The notes under the pieces are model-generated. The model saw nothing but the letters and a program-made list of their open reading frames with translations. It had not been told where the DNA came from and ran no database searches. From contig NZ_LT706965.1 in NCBI RefSeq assembly GCF_900155535.1, positions 509,393-573,392 of the forward strand: a stretch of 64,000 nucleotides of DNA, read 5' to 3'. The translations under genes were made by a program, and so were the position numbers. Origin of the DNA: Corynebacterium urinipleomorphum. GTDB lineage: Bacteria; Actinomycetota; Actinomycetes; Mycobacteriales; Mycobacteriaceae. Below, piece by piece: positions 61,814 through 64,000 of this stretch. Within the stretch, counting starts at the first letter, position 1. Every line of letters starts with the position of its first letter.

Positions 61814-61856
61814 ACCCGCCGAGCGTGATGTTAGTCACACACGGCGGGTCTTCTTT
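61814..61856 (+). terminator. Rho-independent terminator of the cyclophilin gene
   Basis: Arms ACCCGCCG and CGGCGGGT, with an inner GTGA/TCAC pairing, are followed by CTTCTTT. It lies 47 bases after the stop. Confidence 0.85.
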
Positions 61857-61900
61857 GTCCAGAATTTAAGGTTTCAATAACAGCGCGCAGCGAGCACACA

Positions 61901-61911
61901 GCTTATCGACG
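61901..61911 (+). repeat. GCTTATCGACG word, copy 17
   Basis: This exact 11-mer lies in non-coding DNA between the cyclophilin terminator and the next promoter. Confidence 0.85.
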
Positions 61912-62095
61912 AGCCCCTCAATCCCCCACCTCTCCCCTTCCCATCAGTGACGATCGACAAAAGATCCCGTCCAGAACCCGCTCACATCCCACTAGGCTAA
62001 TAACTCCTGCAACATGCGTCACAGACTTGAAACACTGCCGCTAAAGACAACCTGAGAGAATGCTTTTGAAGCTGGATAGGCCCTCACTTCGGCCC

Positions 62096-62124
62096 TTGCA
62101 GCCCCTAAACCTCGGCTGTAGAGT
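62096..62124 (+). promoter_or_regulatory. Probable promoter of the small exported protein gene
   Basis: TTGCAG (-35) and TAGAGT (-10) are separated by 17 bases and end 42 bases upstream of the ATG. Confidence 0.6.
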
Positions 62125-62166
62125 GATCCACGTCAATACGAGCTTCACTCCGAAAGGTCAGTCCCT

Positions 62167-62496
62167 ATGAAGATCCGCAAGGGCCTCCTCGCCGCTGCTA
62201 CTGCTGCAACCGTTTCCTTCTCCGGCGTTGTCGCCGCACCGGCATTCGCTGAGACGAATGCGTCGAACCCCACCGTCGCAACCGATGTTAACGGCCACCC
62301 TTTGCCGGAAGGCTCTTCGGGCAAGCAGCTGTCCCAGAATGCGACTGACCTCTTCTACGCTTTCGACAAGGAGCAGAACCGGTACATCCTCTCCGCGACC
62401 AAGATCGGTGGCTGGATCACCCTGTTCACGTCGATCCTCGGCGCTGTTACCGCCATCATCAACTTCGCCCAGAAGAACTTCAACATCAAGCGCTAG
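62167..62496 (+). CDS. Small exported protein with C-terminal hydrophobic/amphipathic helix, unknown function
   Basis: The 109-residue protein starts with a clear Sec signal peptide (MKIRKGLLAAATAATVSFSGVVAAPAFA, cleavage near residue 28/29). The mature part is about 80 residues. A polar region (NASNPTVATDVNGHPLPEGSSGKQL) is followed by a helix-prone end, GGWITLFTSILGAVTAIINFAQKNFNIKR, that could insert into or lie on a membrane. Size and layout recall small corynebacterial envelope proteins such as the PorB-type porins, but I see no firm homology. It is monocistronic with its own promoter and terminator, and uses common codons, which suggests high expression. Confidence 0.75.
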   Translation: MKIRKGLLAAATAATVSFSGVVAAPAFAETNASNPTVATDVNGHPLPEGSSGKQLSQNATDLFYAFDKEQNRYILSATKIGGWITLFTSILGAVTAIINFAQKNFNIKR

Positions 62497-62524
62497 GTTC
62501 GCTTAGGGCTTTCAGCTCGCAAGT

Positions 62525-62557
62525 AGCCGCCACGGTAATTGGCTGTGGCGGCTTTTT
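62525..62557 (+). terminator. Rho-independent terminator of the small exported protein gene
   Basis: Perfect 9-base arms AGCCGCCAC and GTGGCGGCT with an 11-base loop are followed directly by TTTTT, 28 bases after the stop. Confidence 0.92.
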
Positions 62558-62685
62558 GCATTCCTAAATCGGTTGCGGTGGATCTGGTTGACACAGCGGG
62601 AAAACCGACCAGCGGAAATAGTGAAGTGGGAGCTGCGAAGTGTAAACGAGATCCACAGGGTTCCGGGGCTAGGCTGTCCCCGTTG

Positions 62686-64000
62686 TTAAGCCGTGACGCG
62701 ATAGACGTCGAAGACGCCCTCGATGTTGCGGATCTGGTTCATGAGGGTCCCCAGCTGCTTGGTGTCGGACACTTGGAAGGTGAACCGGACGGTGGCAATG
62801 TGGTCGTCATCGCAATGGTGGTTGAACGCGATGACGGGCAGCTTCTGATCGTTGAGGACGCGGGTGAGCTCCGCGAGCAGGCCCTGCTTGTCCAATGCTT
62901 CGAGCTGCATGGTGGCCAGGGATGCGCCTTGGCGGGAACCGCTATTCCATTCGACCTGGATCAGGCGGGCGGATTCCTGTTTCAGCTTCTCAGCATTCGT
63001 GCAGTCCACACGGTGGACGGAGACTCCCCCGCCGCGGGTGACAAAGCCGAAGATCTCGTCGCCTGGGACGGGCTGGCAGCACCGGGCCAGTTTGGCCATG
63101 ACGTCGGGGGAACCTTCGACGAGGATGCCGGGGCCGTCGATACGCGAAGGCGTTTTGGTGAGCTCCGACATGGGCGTGCGCGCGGTGAGGGCGTCGACGG
63201 CGTCGTCCTCATCGCCGAACATTTCCACGAGCATGCCCACGACATGCTTTGCAGAGACCTGGCCGGAACCGATGGCTGTGTAGAGCGCGTCGACGCTCTC
63301 GTAATGCAGCTGGACGGCGACTTTATTCATTGAATCCGCCGTGAACAGGCGGTGCATCGGCAGACCGCCGCGCTGAACCTCAGCGGCGAGTGCATCGCGG
63401 CCAGCTTCAAGGTGCTCCTCACGTCGCTCCTTGGCAAACCACTGGCGGATCTTGGTCCGCGCACGGGGCGACACAACGAATTCCTGCCAATCGCGCGACG
63501 GGCCAGCATTGGTGTCCTTCGATGTGAATACCTCAACGCGGTCGCCGGACTTCAGTGTCGACTCGAGGGCGACGAGCTTCCCGTTGACCTTCGCGCCGAT
63601 ACAGCGGTGGCCCACCTCCGTGTGGACGGCGTAGGCGAAATCCACGGGCGTGGATCCCGCCGGCAAGTTGATCACATCGCCCTTTGGTGTGAAGCAGAAG
63701 ATTTGGGCAGACGTGAGATCATAACGCAGCGAGTCGAGGAACTCGTTCGGGTCCGCCGCTTCCTTCTGCCAGTCGAGCAACTGACGCATCCACGTCATCT
63801 GGTCCAGTTCCGCCTGATCGCCCTTGTGGGAGCCTTTCGTCTCCTTGTAGCGCCAGTGGGCGGCGACTCCGAACTCAGCGTTGTAGTGCATCTCGTGGGT
63901 GCGCACCTGGATCTCTAGCGGGCGGCCGGAGTTAGTCATCACCGTGGTGTGCAACGACTGGTAGACGCCGAAGCGCGGGTTGGAGATGTAATCCTTGAAC
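62686..64000 (-). CDS. relA: (p)ppGpp synthetase/hydrolase RelA/SpoT family (5' part outside window)
   Basis: Rel enzymes make and degrade the stringent-response alarmone (p)ppGpp. The window holds the C-terminal part, open to its right edge. It starts in the end of the synthetase domain ([20 protein letters not shown], then [25 protein letters not shown]). Next is the TGS domain ([35 protein letters not shown]), followed by the helical/zinc-finger region with [13 protein letters not shown]-terminal ACT domain ([21 protein letters not shown] to VYRVTA) completes it. About 438 residues are visible; the full protein should be about 760. Confidence 0.96.
   Translation of the reverse strand, partial: FKDYISNPRFGVYQSLHTTVMTNSGRPLEIQVRTHEMHYNAEFGVAAHWRYKETKGSHKGDQAELDQMTWMRQLLDWQKEAADPNEFLDSLRYDLTSAQIFCFTPKGDVINLPAGSTPVDFAYAVHTEVGHRCIGAKVNGKLVALESTLKSGDRVEVFTSKDTNAGPSRDWQEFVVSPRARTKIRQWFAKERREEHLEAGRDALAAEVQRGGLPMHRLFTADSMNKVAVQLHYESVDALYTAIGSGQVSAKHVVGMLVEMFGDEDDAVDALTARTPMSELTKTPSRIDGPGILVEGSPDVMAKLARCCQPVPGDEIFGFVTRGGGVSVHRVDCTNAEKLKQESARLIQVEWNSGSRQGASLATMQLEALDKQGLLAELTRVLNDQKLPVIAFNHHCDDDHIATVRFTFQVSDTKQLGTLMNQIRNIEGVFDVYRVTA

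Larger units (their letters stand above)
61768..62166. other. 400-base intergenic region before the small exported protein gene
   Basis: The stretch contains the cyclophilin gene terminator (61814-61856), a GCTTATCGACG word (61901-61911) and the promoter of the small exported protein gene (62096-62124). The middle is pyrimidine-rich on the plus strand and shows no ORF of note. Confidence 0.6.

Noticed and set aside
62664-62682. A CGGGG/CCCCG dyad just after the relA stop
   Set aside because: The stem is only five pairs with a 9-base loop and no T-tract, so it is too weak to call a terminator.

Overview
The window is a high-GC chromosomal segment from an actinobacterium, almost certainly a Corynebacterium. 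The main reason is gene order: rpe-rsmB-fmt-def-priA, metK-coaBC-rpoZ-gmk-mihF-pyrF-carB-carA-pyrC-pyrB-pyrR, nusB-efp-pepQ-aroQ-aroB-aroK-aroC-(prepilin peptidase)-aroE-mltG-ruvX-alaS-rarA-aspS, then hisS...relA. This is the corynebacterial/mycobacterial housekeeping backbone. Supporting signs are mIHF, an acidic-tailed NusB, a helicase-poor PriA, and a perfect TAGAC-N6-GTCTA (McbR-type) site before metK. I saw no tRNA, rRNA, CRISPR array, insertion sequence or prophage gene.

Layout. 1-5.7 kb (minus): pentose phosphate, tRNA/protein formyl-group cycle and replication restart genes, mostly overlapping stop-start. 5.8-8.15 kb (plus): a secreted NodB deacetylase and two membrane proteins of unknown role. 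8.15-10.7 kb: metK and coaBC. 10.7-13.3 kb: an accessory pair, a Gly/Ala-rich 613-aa protein and a DUF3558-like lipoprotein, followed by a gene-poor stretch with two possible tiny ORFs. 13.7-23.4 kb (minus): rpoZ-gmk-mihF, then the whole UMP pathway except pyrD and pyrE, headed by pyrR with a likely PyrR-binding hairpin. 23.6-25.9 kb (plus): a TIGR01777-type protein and two YbjN-like proteins. 25.9-28.75 kb (minus): a CUT2 sugar ABC transporter. 28.9-46.2 kb (minus): PPK2, nusB, efp, pepQ, the shikimate pathway cluster, mltG, ruvX, alaS, rarA, a kinase-like gene and aspS. 46.3-48.0 kb (plus): a zinc metallopeptidase and a CBS-domain protein. 48.0-54.3 kb (minus): a CUT1 (maltose/trehalose-type) ABC transporter with a DUF4032 gene inside it. 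54.5-58.2 kb: sdaA, an EcsC-like protein and a convergent HipBA toxin-antitoxin pair. 58.3-64 kb: hisS, a metallo-beta-lactamase-fold hydrolase, tpx, a membrane-anchored cyclophilin, a small exported protein with its own promoter and terminator, and the 3' part of relA.

The most unusual signal is not a gene. The 11-mer GCTTATCGACG occurs 16 times exactly, plus once with 10 of 11 bases, on both strands at roughly 4-kb spacing. About 0.03 copies are expected for any given 11-mer in a random 64-kb sequence read on both strands. The copies sit in unrelated genes, in different reading frames (encoding Leu-Ile-Asp, Val-Asp-Lys, Leu-Ser-Thr or Ser-Ile-Ser) and in two intergenic gaps, and the flanking bases are not conserved. 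It is therefore the DNA word itself that is maintained, as with the DNA uptake sequences of Neisseria and Haemophilus or with Chi/KOPS-type words. I know of no such word described for corynebacteria; its function is open.
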